Shown in pieces: positions 45,077 through 53,466 of a DNA stretch of 64,000 bases (position 1 is its first letter; each line of letters opens with the position of its first letter). Origin of the DNA: Saccharospirillum salsuginis. Its GTDB lineage: Bacteria > Pseudomonadota > Gammaproteobacteria > Pseudomonadales > Natronospirillaceae. The notes beneath the pieces were generated by a model. That model saw nothing but the letters and a program-made list of their open reading frames with translations. It did not search any database and had not been told where the DNA came from. The stretch is from assembly GCF_014651855.1 (NCBI RefSeq), contig NZ_BMXR01000006.1, positions 1 through 64,000 on the forward strand, given 5' to 3'. The translations under genes were made by a program, and so were the position numbers.

Positions 45077-46033
45077 ATGAGTCATGTACACGATCTCTAT
45101 CCCAGTCGTCTGGACCAACACAAGTCACCTTTCGAACGCCTGGATCCGGTGGTCTACACCGAGGGTCGTGAACGCCGTGAAGGCCCCCTGAGCGAAGACC
45201 AATTGCGTCAATACGATGAACAGGGCTTTCTGTTTTTCGAGTCGTTCTTCTCCGAACGCGAGATGCAGGGCTTCCTGGACGATCTGAAAGAGTACGACAA
45301 GGACCCGTCGCTGAAAGAGCAGGACCAGGTGATCATCGAGCCGTACGCCGATGAAATTCGCTCCATCTTCGCCATCCACAAACTGTCTGAACGGTTCGAC
45401 CGGCTGACTCGTGATCCGCGCTTGCTGGATATGGCGCATCAGATTCTCGGCAGTGATGTCTATATCCACCAATCGCGCATCAACGACAAGCCGGGCTTCA
45501 CCGGCACCGGGTTCAACTGGCACTCCGACTTCGAGACCTGGCACACCGAGGACGGTATGCCGCGCATGCGCTGTTTCAGCCTGTCGATCCTGCTGAGCGA
45601 GAACAACCAGTTCAACGGCCCGCTGATGCTGATTCCGGGCTCGCACCGCTGGTTCGTACCGACCGCCGGCAAGACGCCGCAGGAGAACTGGAAGCAATCG
45701 CTTAAGGCGCAGGAAATCGGCGTGCCCGACACCAAAGTGCTTGAGGAAATGACCGCAAACGGGGAATTGGTCGCACCGCAGGGGCCGGCCGGGTCGGTCA
45801 TCCTGTTCGAGTGCAACACCCTGCACGCCTCGGCCAACAACCTCTCGCCCTGGCCACGGCGCAACCTGTTCTTCGTCTACAACAGCATCGAAAACCAGAT
45901 GGAAGCGCCCTACTGCGGCAACCGGCCACGTCCGGAATTCGTGGCCACGCGCGAGGATGTCGAGCCGTTGCGGAGTCTGGAAGATGAGCGGCAGGGTAAG
46001 GTCGTCGCCGCCAACTTCCGTCGGACGGCCTGA
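45077..46033 (+). CDS. ectD: Ectoine hydroxylase EctD
   Basis: A 318-residue Fe(II)/2-oxoglutarate dioxygenase of the phytanoyl-CoA dioxygenase family that converts ectoine to 5-hydroxyectoine, a compatible solute. The EctD signature FNWHSDFETWHTEDGMPRMR is present. Iron ligands are H149, D151 and H250 (NTLHASANN), and the 2-oxoglutarate Arg lies in SPWPRRNLFFVYNS. GGAGG precedes the ATG at 45077. No ectABC genes are adjacent, so it is an orphan ectD that needs ectoine made from elsewhere or imported. It ends 2 nt before a palindromic repeat. Confidence 0.95.
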   Translation: MSHVHDLYPSRLDQHKSPFERLDPVVYTEGRERREGPLSEDQLRQYDEQGFLFFESFFSEREMQGFLDDLKEYDKDPSLKEQDQVIIEPYADEIRSIFAIHKLSERFDRLTRDPRLLDMAHQILGSDVYIHQSRINDKPGFTGTGFNWHSDFETWHTEDGMPRMRCFSLSILLSENNQFNGPLMLIPGSHRWFVPTAGKTPQENWKQSLKAQEIGVPDTKVLEEMTANGELVAPQGPAGSVILFECNTLHASANNLSPWPRRNLFFVYNSIENQMEAPYCGNRPRPEFVATREDVEPLRSLEDERQGKVVAANFRRTA

Positions 46034-46035
46034 CC

Positions 46036-46104
46036 TGTAGGAGCGCACGCCGTGCGCGATCCACGCCGACTCCCCCTCAATCGCGCACGGCGTGCGCTCC
46101 TACA
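46036..46104. repeat. Perfect 24-bp-arm palindromic repeat, TGTAGGAGC type
   Basis: Arms TGTAGGAGCGCACGCCGTGC... (46036-46059) and the exact reverse complement (46081-46104) surround 21 nt. It lies between two converging genes, ectD and the merR-type gene. The right arm is inside the C-terminal codons of the MerR gene. It is a likely bidirectional terminator and relates to the element at 31656-31758. Confidence 0.9.
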
Positions 46105-46523
46105 TGATGATCCCCATGCTGACACAAGTCATGATTCCCCAGCACTTCGATCACCCGGCAATTCGCCACCACGTTGCACTCGCATTGCTCGACCATATCC
46201 GCCAATTCCGCCTCGAGCGCCTGTAGCCGCGCGATCCGCGACCGCACCTGATGCAACTGTTCGCGCGCCAGGGCGTCGGCCTGTTGGCAGGGTTCATCCG
46301 AATGACGGCTGAGGCGCAGCAGGGTGCGGATCGAATCCAGCGAGAACCCCAATTCCCGGGAGTGCCGGATAAACTTCAGGTGCTCCAGATCCTTCTGGCC
46401 GTAACGCCGCTGACCGCCCTCGGTGCGATGGGCGGGGGCGACCAGCCCGATTTGTTCGTAGTAGCGCAATGTCTGGACATTGCACCCGAGGCGTTTGGCC
46501 ACCTCGCCGATGCTGAAACTCAT
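46077..46523 (-). CDS. MerR-family metal-responsive regulator
   Basis: 148 residues starting at MSFSIGEVAKRLGCNVQTLR (ATG 46523). A winged HTH (about 1-70) is followed by a dimerisation coiled coil and a C-terminal metal loop CECNVVANCRVIE, which resembles the Cys-rich loop of the Zn/Cd/Pb-sensing MerR proteins. The specific metal cannot be named. It is divergent from a CDF-like transporter, and between them lies a MerR promoter with a 19-nt spacer, so it should repress and activate that promoter. The last 9-10 residues are encoded by a palindromic repeat arm, probably a replaced C-terminus. Confidence 0.9.
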   Translation of the reverse strand: MSFSIGEVAKRLGCNVQTLRYYEQIGLVAPAHRTEGGQRRYGQKDLEHLKFIRHSRELGFSLDSIRTLLRLSRHSDEPCQQADALAREQLHQVRSRIARLQALEAELADMVEQCECNVVANCRVIEVLGNHDLCQHGDHHVGAHAVRD

Positions 46524-46533
46524 ACCGACCCCC

Positions 46534-46564
46534 TTGAACCTACAGTCACTGTAGGTTCTATAGT
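46534..46564 (+). promoter_or_regulatory. MerR-type promoter and operator
   Basis: The -35 TTGAAC (46534-46539) and -10 TATAGT (46559-46564) are 19 nt apart, the overlong spacer typical of MerR-controlled promoters. Between and around them lies the perfect dyad GAACCTACAGT-C-ACTGTAGGTTC (46536-46558). It drives the CDF-like gene at 46598. The -10 is 34 nt before that start codon. Confidence 0.88.
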
Positions 46565-46597
46565 AAGGGCATCGACACACAATTCGAGAGGTGAACC

Positions 46598-47221
46598 ATG
46601 GGTTCGTGCTGTGGAAACGATGTCCGCTTTGACGGGGCCTCGAAGGGCTATCGACGCGCACTCTGGGCAGTGATCGCCATCAACGCGGTCATGTTTGTGG
46701 TGGAAATGACGGCCGGTGCCTTGTCCGGTTCCCGGGCCTTACAGGCGGATGCCCTCGACTTTCTGGGTGACTCCTTCACCTATTCCATCAGTCTTTTTGT
46801 CATCGGCAAGGCGTTGATCAGCCGCGCCAATGCGGCCCTGTTCAAGGGCGTCACCCTGGGCCTGATGGGGCTCTGGGTACTGGGGTCGACCGTCTATCAC
46901 AGCCTGGTGCTGGGCCTGCCCAGCGCTCCGATCATGGGCGCGGTCGGCGCGCTGGCCCTGGCCGCCAACCTGACCAGTGTGGTTATCCTGATGCGGTACC
47001 GCGACGGCGATGCCAATGTCCGCTCGGTCTGGCTGTGCAGTCGCAACGACGCCATCGGCAACGTCGCCGTGATCGGTGCCGCCCTGATGGTGGGTGTGAC
47101 CGCCTCGCCCTGGCCGGATCTGATCGTCGCCGCGCTGATGGCCACGTTATTCCTGCGCTCCGCCAGCCTGATCCTGCGTCAGGCCTGGCAGGAACGTCGG
47201 GAAGCGCTGACTGCGCATTGA
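46598..47221 (+). CDS. CDF-like cation transporter
   Basis: A 207-residue inner-membrane protein with about six TM segments, the short form of the cation diffusion facilitator family without the cytoplasmic C-terminal domain. Metal-site motifs are QADALDFLGDSFTYSISLF in TM2 and CSRNDAIGNVAVIGAA in TM5. The N-terminus MGSCCGND has a Cys pair that could take up metal. A GAGAGGTGAACC ribosome site precedes the ATG. The promoter upstream is of MerR type, so expression should follow a metal. The direction is probably efflux. The next gene (ctaG) starts 57 nt downstream. Confidence 0.87.
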   Translation: MGSCCGNDVRFDGASKGYRRALWAVIAINAVMFVVEMTAGALSGSRALQADALDFLGDSFTYSISLFVIGKALISRANAALFKGVTLGLMGLWVLGSTVYHSLVLGLPSAPIMGAVGALALAANLTSVVILMRYRDGDANVRSVWLCSRNDAIGNVAVIGAALMVGVTASPWPDLIVAALMATLFLRSASLILRQAWQERREALTAH

Positions 47222-47278
47222 GACCGGTAGCCGGGTTCGATACCCTGCTGCTTCCGATCCACCCAGCGGAGACCGCTT

Positions 47279-48136
47279 ATGGACTGGGCCCAAGCCGCCT
47301 CGGCCCTGCTGCCCTACCGATTTTCCTGGCTGGCCGTACTGTTCTTCGGCCTGGCCGCCCTGGCGTATGGCCGGGGTATACGTGTTCTGTCCGAACAGGG
47401 CGAGCCGGTGTCGCGCTGGCGGCAACTGGCCTTCTGGGTGGGGCTGGCGTTGGCCTATGGGGTCATGCACACGCGCTTCGATTATTACGCCCAGTTCATG
47501 TTTTTCATTCACCGGGGCCAGCATCTGGTGCTGCATCACCTGGCGCCGCTGCTGATCGCGCTGGCCAACCCCTGGCGGGCACTGGCGGCGGGTGTGCCCG
47601 AGAGCCGGTTCAAGGCCTTTCTGGGCTCGGTGTTGGGTTCCGCGCCGGTTCGGTGGGGCTATCGCGTCCTGCAATTCCCGCCGGTCGCCGCCTTCCTGTT
47701 CGTCGGCCTGATCTTCTTCTGGCTGCAGCCGGAGGTGCATTTCTACGCCATGCTCAGCGAACCCCGCTACCTGCTGATGAACTGGAGCATGTGGCTCGAC
47801 GGTTTGCTGTTCTGGTGGTTGATCCTCGACCCCCGCTCGCCGCTCAAGGCCGGCACGCTCGGTTTCGGTAAGCGTATTTTGCTGATCTGGGCGGTGACGG
47901 TGCCGCAACTGGCGCTGGGCGCACGCATCGCCGTCAGCAAGACGCCCCTGTTCGACGTCTACGAGGTCTGTGGCCGAGCCTGGCCGATCGACCCGATGAA
48001 CGATCAACTGCTCGGCGGCATACTGACCTGGATTCCGCCGGGCATGATGGCGGTGATCGCCATGCTCATCGTGCTGCGTCGCCTGCTGCACCAGGGCGAA
48101 ACCCGGCCATTGGCAACCCAAGGAGACACTCCGTGA
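47279..48136 (+). CDS. Caa3-type CtaG cytochrome c oxidase assembly protein
   Basis: 285 residues with about seven TM segments, of the Caa3_CtaG family: MHTRFDYYAQFMFFIHRGQHLVLHHLAPLL contains the conserved His-rich segment thought to handle copper for cytochrome oxidase assembly (HRGQHLVLHH). The other family block is LMNWSMWLDGLLFWWLILDP. Its stop overlaps the start of the SCO1 gene by 4 nt (GTGA), so the two are co-translated. No oxidase subunit genes are in view, so the target oxidase lies elsewhere. Confidence 0.88.
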   Translation: MDWAQAASALLPYRFSWLAVLFFGLAALAYGRGIRVLSEQGEPVSRWRQLAFWVGLALAYGVMHTRFDYYAQFMFFIHRGQHLVLHHLAPLLIALANPWRALAAGVPESRFKAFLGSVLGSAPVRWGYRVLQFPPVAAFLFVGLIFFWLQPEVHFYAMLSEPRYLLMNWSMWLDGLLFWWLILDPRSPLKAGTLGFGKRILLIWAVTVPQLALGARIAVSKTPLFDVYEVCGRAWPIDPMNDQLLGGILTWIPPGMMAVIAMLIVLRRLLHQGETRPLATQGDTP

Positions 48137-48720
48137 CGCTCAAACCCCTGCTGACCGGCCTGACCGCACTGGCCCTGACCGCCTGCTCCGGGCCGGACAT
48201 TGAATGGGACGGCACCGACATCACCGGCGTCATGCCCGACCTCGAATTCGAATTGACGTCGGAAACCACCGAGTCTGTAACCGCGGCCGACTGGTCCGGC
48301 ACCCCGACTCTGGTGTTCTTCGGCTACACCCACTGCCCGGATGTCTGCCCGGGCACGATGCAAGCCCTCTCCCAGGCCATCGAGGGTCTGCCCGAAGCGG
48401 ATCGTGAGGATTTGGCGGTGCTGTTCGTCAGTGTCGACCCCGAGCGTGACACGCCGGAACAGCTTGATGCCTATACCGCCTTCTACGGGCCGCAGTTCGT
48501 CGGACTGACCGGCACCGAGCCGCAATTGAGGGATCTGGCGAAGCGCTATCGCACCACTTTCGGCTATGACGAGCCGGACGAGAGCGGCTTTTACGCCGTC
48601 TCTCACAGCTCCGCCATCTACGGCTTCGACCGGAACGGGGAGGCCCGGGTGCTGCTGCGCGGCAACCTGCCGACCGACCGGCTCACCGCCGATGTGCGCC
48701 AACTGCTGGCGATCCGCTGA
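48133..48720 (+). CDS. SCO1/SenC-family copper chaperone, lipoprotein
   Basis: 195 residues starting at a GTG. A lipobox LALTAC (Cys about 18) makes it a periplasmic lipoprotein. The thioredoxin fold has the copper motif CPDVC (in GYTHCPDVCPGTMQAL) and the distal His in VSHSSAIYGFD, so all three copper ligands are present. It delivers copper to the CuA site or keeps thiols reduced during cytochrome oxidase assembly, in keeping with the CtaG gene in front. It converges on the chemoreceptor gene, whose stop is only about 20 nt away. Confidence 0.93.
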   Translation: MTLKPLLTGLTALALTACSGPDIEWDGTDITGVMPDLEFELTSETTESVTAADWSGTPTLVFFGYTHCPDVCPGTMQALSQAIEGLPEADREDLAVLFVSVDPERDTPEQLDAYTAFYGPQFVGLTGTEPQLRDLAKRYRTTFGYDEPDESGFYAVSHSSAIYGFDRNGEARVLLRGNLPTDRLTADVRQLLAIR

Positions 48721-48738
48721 ACACGCCGGCCGGTCCGC

Positions 48739-50313
48739 TCAGGACACCTGATAGCTCGACACCAGTTCCTTGAGCTGGCCCGACATTTCGTCGATGTGTT
48801 GAATGCCCGCCACCAGGTGTTCGGTCTCCCGCGCATTGTCTTCGGACAGGTCGCTGATGCGCACGACATTGGTGTTCATGTCTTCCGCCACCTTGGACTG
48901 TTCTTCGCTGGTGGTGGCGATCTGTTCGTTCATCGATGAGATTTCCTCGATGGCGCCCAGAATCTGTTGCAGCCCTTCGCCGATGCGACCGATGGTCGCC
49001 GTGCTTGTGGTCACGACCTCGACGCTGGATTGCGCCGACGCGGCCGCCGCTTCCCCCTGACGCTGCAGGGAGTCGATGACTTTCTCGATCTGCTTGGTGG
49101 ATTCGGCGGTTTTTATGGAGAGCGTGCGGACTTCATCGGCGACGACCGCGAACCCGCGTCCGTGATCGCCGGCCCGGGCGGCTTCGATGGCCGCATTGAG
49201 CGCCAGCAGGTTGGTTTGTTCGGCGATGTCGTTGATCGTCTTGACCACGACCGAGATGTCGTCGGTCTGGTCTTTCAGCGACAGGATGTCGTCGGACAAC
49301 GTCTTCATCTGTTGCTGCATCTGCTCGGCGGACTGCACCGAGGCGTCGATTTCGGTTCTCGACTGACCGGCCTGTTGATTGACGTCCTGGGCTCTGCGCG
49401 CGGTGTCCACGGCGTTTTGCGCCACTTCGCGCACACTGGCCGACATCTCCGTCATCGCCGTGGCGACCTGCTGGGTTTCGTCGGACTGATGGCGGGCCCG
49501 ATCCGAATAATTGCGGCTGGCCTGATTGAACTCGGCCGAGAGGTCATGGAGCTCCTGCGACATTCGGGTCACCTGACCCAGGGTCTCGGCCAGACTCCCG
49601 GCCAACTGATTGAAATGATGGGCCAGTTGGCCGAATTCGTCCTTATGGGTCTCATCGGCACGGGCGGTCAGGTCTCCGTTCGACACCGCGCCGAAGGATC
49701 CCAGGAGCCGTTCGATGCCGCGTTTGAGTCGGCGGGACAAGCTGAAGGCGACCAGAATGAAAATGACGACGGAGACCAGGGCGACACCGGCGATCACGTT
49801 CAGCACCCGATCCAGGATCGAGCCGATCTGAGCATCGACGATGCTGACGATGCGGTCGATCACATACTCGGCTTCCGGCGCATTGTCATCCCAGGCCTGG
49901 AAGGCCGCCAGCAGGTCGCCGTCGATGGGCGATCCGGGTTCGTAGCGTTCGACTTCGCGGATCAACCGGTCCATCAGTTCGACGGTACGGACAATGCGGC
50001 TCGAAATGTCGGTATTGCCTTCGAACGGCGCGTTTTCACCCTGGGCGGACGCGGCCAGAACCTCGACCGTCCGCTCCGCTTCTTCGATGGTGGCCTCCAG
50101 CCCGTCGAAGTCCTGCTGGTAGACGTGCAGTTTCAATCGGGCGGCGGCATGGCGCATATCCCCGTAATTGGTGACACCCGGTATCAGGCCGGTGGAGTAG
50201 TAGTTGGCCAGGCCGGCCACGGTCCGACCGCCGAGATAGCCCGCCAGGGCCACGATGACCATCAAGACTAACAAGCCGCCCAAAGACAGCCGTATCCGGG
50301 TTTGAATCGTCAT
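48739..50313 (-). CDS. Methyl-accepting chemotaxis protein
   Basis: 524 residues. TM1 at about 10-30, a helical periplasmic sensor (about 31-175, four-helix-bundle size), TM2 at about 178-200, HAMP (about 202-255), then the coiled-coil signalling domain with the conserved hairpin tip [32 protein letters not shown]. It should work with a CheA/CheW array to control motility; no che genes are in the window. No C-terminal CheR pentapeptide is seen. The ligand is unknown. The gap of 91 nt to the upstream channel gene allows either one operon or a separate promoter. Confidence 0.95.
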   Translation of the reverse strand: MTIQTRIRLSLGGLLVLMVIVALAGYLGGRTVAGLANYYSTGLIPGVTNYGDMRHAAARLKLHVYQQDFDGLEATIEEAERTVEVLAASAQGENAPFEGNTDISSRIVRTVELMDRLIREVERYEPGSPIDGDLLAAFQAWDDNAPEAEYVIDRIVSIVDAQIGSILDRVLNVIAGVALVSVVIFILVAFSLSRRLKRGIERLLGSFGAVSNGDLTARADETHKDEFGQLAHHFNQLAGSLAETLGQVTRMSQELHDLSAEFNQASRNYSDRARHQSDETQQVATAMTEMSASVREVAQNAVDTARRAQDVNQQAGQSRTEIDASVQSAEQMQQQMKTLSDDILSLKDQTDDISVVVKTINDIAEQTNLLALNAAIEAARAGDHGRGFAVVADEVRTLSIKTAESTKQIEKVIDSLQRQGEAAAASAQSSVEVVTTSTATIGRIGEGLQQILGAIEEISSMNEQIATTSEEQSKVAEDMNTNVVRISDLSEDNARETEHLVAGIQHIDEMSGQLKELVSSYQVS

Positions 50314-50404
50314 TACAGGCTCCGCGCACTGTTGGAAAGTGTCTCCGGGTTAGCGGCGGAGCAGCATGATTCTTGATGGCCGGGTCCGGCGGACGTGCCG
50401 CCCG

Positions 50405-51250
50405 TCAGCGGTGATCGTCCCGGGACTCGGGCGGCCCCGCCCGATCGGTCATCATCCGATGCATTTCATCCAGTTGACTCTGCATCCGGATCAACTGTTC
50501 GGCCATGTCGTGACGTTCCTGGTGAGCCTGTTCCTGGGAGCTGGCGTTTTGCTCGGCGGTCATGACGTCGAGAATGGCGCCGACCATCATGTTGAGGAAC
50601 ACGAAGGCGGTCAGGAAGATGAAGCTGAGGTAGAACACCCAGCTCATCGGGTAGACGGCCATGGTCTCGTACATCACGTCCGTCCAGTCCTCGAAAGTGG
50701 CGACGCGGAACAGCGTCAGCATGGCGATGGAGACGTCACCCCAGAGCGTCTCGTTGATGCCGGCGAAGAACAGGGCGCCGACGGCGCCGTAAATGTAGAA
50801 GATGATGAACATCAGCAGGGCGATGTAGCCCATGCGCGGAATCGCCTTGAGCAGGGCGTTGATCAACGAGCGCAGTTCGGGCACCACCGAGACCAGTCGC
50901 AATACACGGAAGACGCGCAACAGCCGGCCGATCAGAACGGCATCGGCGTGTTCCAGCGGAATCAGGCTGCCGATTACCACCACGGTGTCGAACAGGTTCC
51001 AGCCGTCCTTGAAGAAGCGCTTTTTATCCTCGCTGGCGATGAAGCGCAGCAGAATTTCCGCCAGGAAAAAGAAGGTGATGGCGCTGTCGAGAAAGGACAG
51101 ACTGCTTTCAACCAGGGGCGGCAGGTCGTAGGTTTTGGCGCCGATGGCCAGGGCGGACAGGACGATGATGAAAATCACCGCGCTCTGAAACAGGCGGCTT
51201 TGTTCGATGCGCTTGAGCGCGACGGCGGCCGGGGACACATGGGTGCTCAT
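50405..51250 (-). CDS. Bacterial voltage-gated cation channel (BacNav family)
   Basis: 281 residues with six TM segments, a tetrameric voltage-gated channel subunit. S4 carries four Arg at every third place (GRLLRVFRVLRLVSVVPELR, about 109-127). The pore loop is TLFRVATFEDWTDVMYE with the selectivity filter T185-F-E-D-W-T-D191, compared with TLESWSM in NavAb. S6 is FIFLTAFVFLNMMVGAI. The C-terminal coiled coil (about 235-275) fits BacNav assembly. The acidic filter (E187, D188, D191) matches the positions changed to make the calcium-selective CavAb, so calcium or mixed permeation is possible. It may affect motility through the neighbouring chemoreceptor. Confidence 0.9.
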   Translation of the reverse strand: MSTHVSPAAVALKRIEQSRLFQSAVIFIIVLSALAIGAKTYDLPPLVESSLSFLDSAITFFFLAEILLRFIASEDKKRFFKDGWNLFDTVVVIGSLIPLEHADAVLIGRLLRVFRVLRLVSVVPELRSLINALLKAIPRMGYIALLMFIIFYIYGAVGALFFAGINETLWGDVSIAMLTLFRVATFEDWTDVMYETMAVYPMSWVFYLSFIFLTAFVFLNMMVGAILDVMTAEQNASSQEQAHQERHDMAEQLIRMQSQLDEMHRMMTDRAGPPESRDDHR

Positions 51251-51311
51251 GACAGACTCCTCAATGACGCGGCGATTTTAGGAGTCTGTCCCGTCCCGCA
51301 CAAGCGAGAAC

Positions 51312-53066
51312 TCAGCTGGCTACGGAATCCCCCTGTCGCCAGCGATCGAGCCATTGTCGAAACGCCGGGTCCGGCATCGGCCTGGCGTAGTGGTAGCCCT
51401 GGGTCATGTCCACGTGAAGGGCTTTCAGGAAGTCCGCCTGCTCCCGGCTTTCGACGCCTTCGGCGATGGTGTTCAGCCGGAAATTGTTGGCCAGCCATAA
51501 GATGGAGCGGGTGATGGCCGCGTCGGTCTCGACGGTCAGAATGTTGCGGATGAAACACTGGTCGATCTTGAGAATATTGATCGGCAGGGTGTGCAGGTAG
51601 CTGAGCGAGGAATAGCCGGTGCCGAAATCGTCGAGGGCGATGTCCAGCCCCAGATCGCGCAGTTCCGACAGTTTCCGCAAAGTGTCGTCGTTGGCATCCA
51701 TCAAGGTCGATTCGGTCAATTCCAGTTCCAGAACCGACGGCGGCAATCCAAAACGCACCAGTTGGGAACGGACAAAGGCCACGAAATCGTCGCATCGCAC
51801 ATCTTCGGCGGTGATATTGACGGCCATCCGGTCGATGTTGAGCCCGTCGTCGAGCCATTTGCGCAGGGTGGCGCAGGCCGTGGTCAGCACCCAACGGTCG
51901 AGCGGGACCGTCAGGTTCGCGGCCCGGGCCACCGGCAGGAATTCGTTCGGCGGCGCCACCTCACCACCGGGCAACCGCCAGCGGACGAGCGCTTCCACTT
52001 GGTGCACCTGATGGTCCGCGAGACTCACTTGAGGCTGAAACCAGAGTTCGAACTGGTTCTTGCCGAAGGCGTCGCGCAGCCGGGTCTCGGTGCGGATAAA
52101 GCGTAAGGCGCGGTGCTGCATTGCACGGGAGTAGAATCGAGGCGTTGAATCCGTCGCCGAGGACAGCGCGTTGATGGCGCAATCCAGTGCGCCCAAGGCT
52201 TCTGTGGCGTCGTCCGGGTAGACGCCGACACCGAGGGTCATGTCGATATGAATGCGTTCATTGTTGACCGGTATGGGCTTGTCGGTCACGGACTGAAGAC
52301 GTTGGCACTGCTCCACCAAGGCGTCCATCGATTGGCCCGGTGGTGGAATCAGCCCCCAGGTGTCGGTGGTCAGTCGTGCCAGGGTGCAGTCCGGAGCCAA
52401 CAGCGCTCGCAGCCGGGCCGAACAGGTTTTCGCCGCCCGGTCGAGTCCATGGTGACCCAGCGAGCGCATGATGGGTGTAAAGTCAAAGGCCAGCACGACG
52501 ACTTGCACCGTTCGGTTGAGCACCGAGGCGTCGACGATTCGGTCCGACAGGGTGTCCAGAAAGCGGGGTTTGTTGGGCAGCCCGGTGACACGATCGTGTG
52601 TGGTGAGGTAGGCCAGTTGTGCCTGCTGTTCCTGCGCCATGCGCCGGGCGCGCAACAGCATGGCGACGCGTTCGGACAATTCCAGTCGATCCACCGGGGT
52701 GACGATGAACTCGTCGACCAGGTCACCGTAGGATTTCAAATGCAGCGACAACTCGTTGCGCGACACCATCAGAATGGTGGGCAGGAACACTGGTTCCTCG
52801 TGCAGTTTGGCGTCGAGCACGGCCTGGTGCCAGCGTCGATAACCGCTGGGGTCCACGATGGCGAGGTCGAATTGGCCGTCCTCGGCGGTGAGTTGGTGGG
52901 GGTCGACCAGGTCGTATTGCGCCTGGAAATGCGCCCGCAACCGGTCGCGATTGCCCCTGGACCCGACGGCCAGCAGCACACGCGCGTGAGACAGGTCCAG
53001 ACGATTCGGATCGGTGTCGGCGGACTGTGCGGTAGCGCGTAAGTGGATCGGATGAATCTTACCCAT
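51312..53066 (-). CDS. Receiver-like/degenerate GGDEF/EAL phosphodiesterase
   Basis: 584 residues. A receiver-like N-terminal domain (about 28-145: ARVLLAVGSRGNRDRLRAHF, LAIVDPSGYRRWH) lacks the usual KP motif (VTPVD). GGDEF (about 150-320) is degenerate, with LTTDTWGLI at the active site. EAL (about 325-575) is intact: VEALVRWRLPGGE, ALDDFGTGYSSLSYL, KIDQCFI, AEGVESREQ. It should degrade c-di-GMP. It is the third gene of an operon with a KaiC-like ATPase and a short receiver, 16 nt after the receiver gene, so its activity may be set by them. Confidence 0.9.
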   Translation of the reverse strand: MGKIHPIHLRATAQSADTDPNRLDLSHARVLLAVGSRGNRDRLRAHFQAQYDLVDPHQLTAEDGQFDLAIVDPSGYRRWHQAVLDAKLHEEPVFLPTILMVSRNELSLHLKSYGDLVDEFIVTPVDRLELSERVAMLLRARRMAQEQQAQLAYLTTHDRVTGLPNKPRFLDTLSDRIVDASVLNRTVQVVVLAFDFTPIMRSLGHHGLDRAAKTCSARLRALLAPDCTLARLTTDTWGLIPPPGQSMDALVEQCQRLQSVTDKPIPVNNERIHIDMTLGVGVYPDDATEALGALDCAINALSSATDSTPRFYSRAMQHRALRFIRTETRLRDAFGKNQFELWFQPQVSLADHQVHQVEALVRWRLPGGEVAPPNEFLPVARAANLTVPLDRWVLTTACATLRKWLDDGLNIDRMAVNITAEDVRCDDFVAFVRSQLVRFGLPPSVLELELTESTLMDANDDTLRKLSELRDLGLDIALDDFGTGYSSLSYLHTLPINILKIDQCFIRNILTVETDAAITRSILWLANNFRLNTIAEGVESREQADFLKALHVDMTQGYHYARPMPDPAFRQWLDRWRQGDSVAS

Positions 53067-53082
53067 GGCAGTGGTGCCCTCG

Positions 53083-53466
53083 TCAACGGCCTTCCAGTCT
53101 CTTCAGCAAGTGGATCAGCGCGGCTTTTTCCACCGGTTTTTCGATAACACTGAGCGCGCCGTAGGCCAGCGCTTCGTGGCTGGCCCGGAGCCCGCGCGAC
53201 GGCGACAGCACAATAAACGGAACGCCGGCGGTGCGCAGCCGTTCGCACAGGGTCCAGGTGCCGGCACCGAACCCCGAGACATCGACCAGCGCCAGTCGAA
53301 TAGGCGCATCCAGGGACAGTGCGGTCGCCAGGCTGTCTTCGTCGACCGCTTCCAGGCCCCTAAGGCCGTGTTCCGCCAGGAATCGGCCGAGCACCTTGCG
53401 GTTGCCCTGCGAACGGATCACCAACAGCACGGCTTCCGTGTCGCGTTGCGGCCCGGACTCAGTCAT
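53083..53466 (-). CDS. Single-domain receiver protein
   Basis: 127 residues with a CheY-like fold: LLVIRSQGNRKVLGRFLAEH, phospho-Asp candidate in LALVDVSGFGAG, Thr/Ser position in PFIVLSPSR and Lys in VIEKPVEKA. The acidic pair usually found after strand 1 is replaced by RSQGN, so metal binding and phosphorylation are doubtful. The start overlaps the kaiC-like gene by 8 nt, so translation is coupled. It probably links the KaiC-like ATPase with the EAL protein; its receiver resembles the N-terminus of that protein. Confidence 0.85.
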   Translation of the reverse strand: MTESGPQRDTEAVLLVIRSQGNRKVLGRFLAEHGLRGLEAVDEDSLATALSLDAPIRLALVDVSGFGAGTWTLCERLRTAGVPFIVLSPSRGLRASHEALAYGALSVIEKPVEKAALIHLLKRLEGR

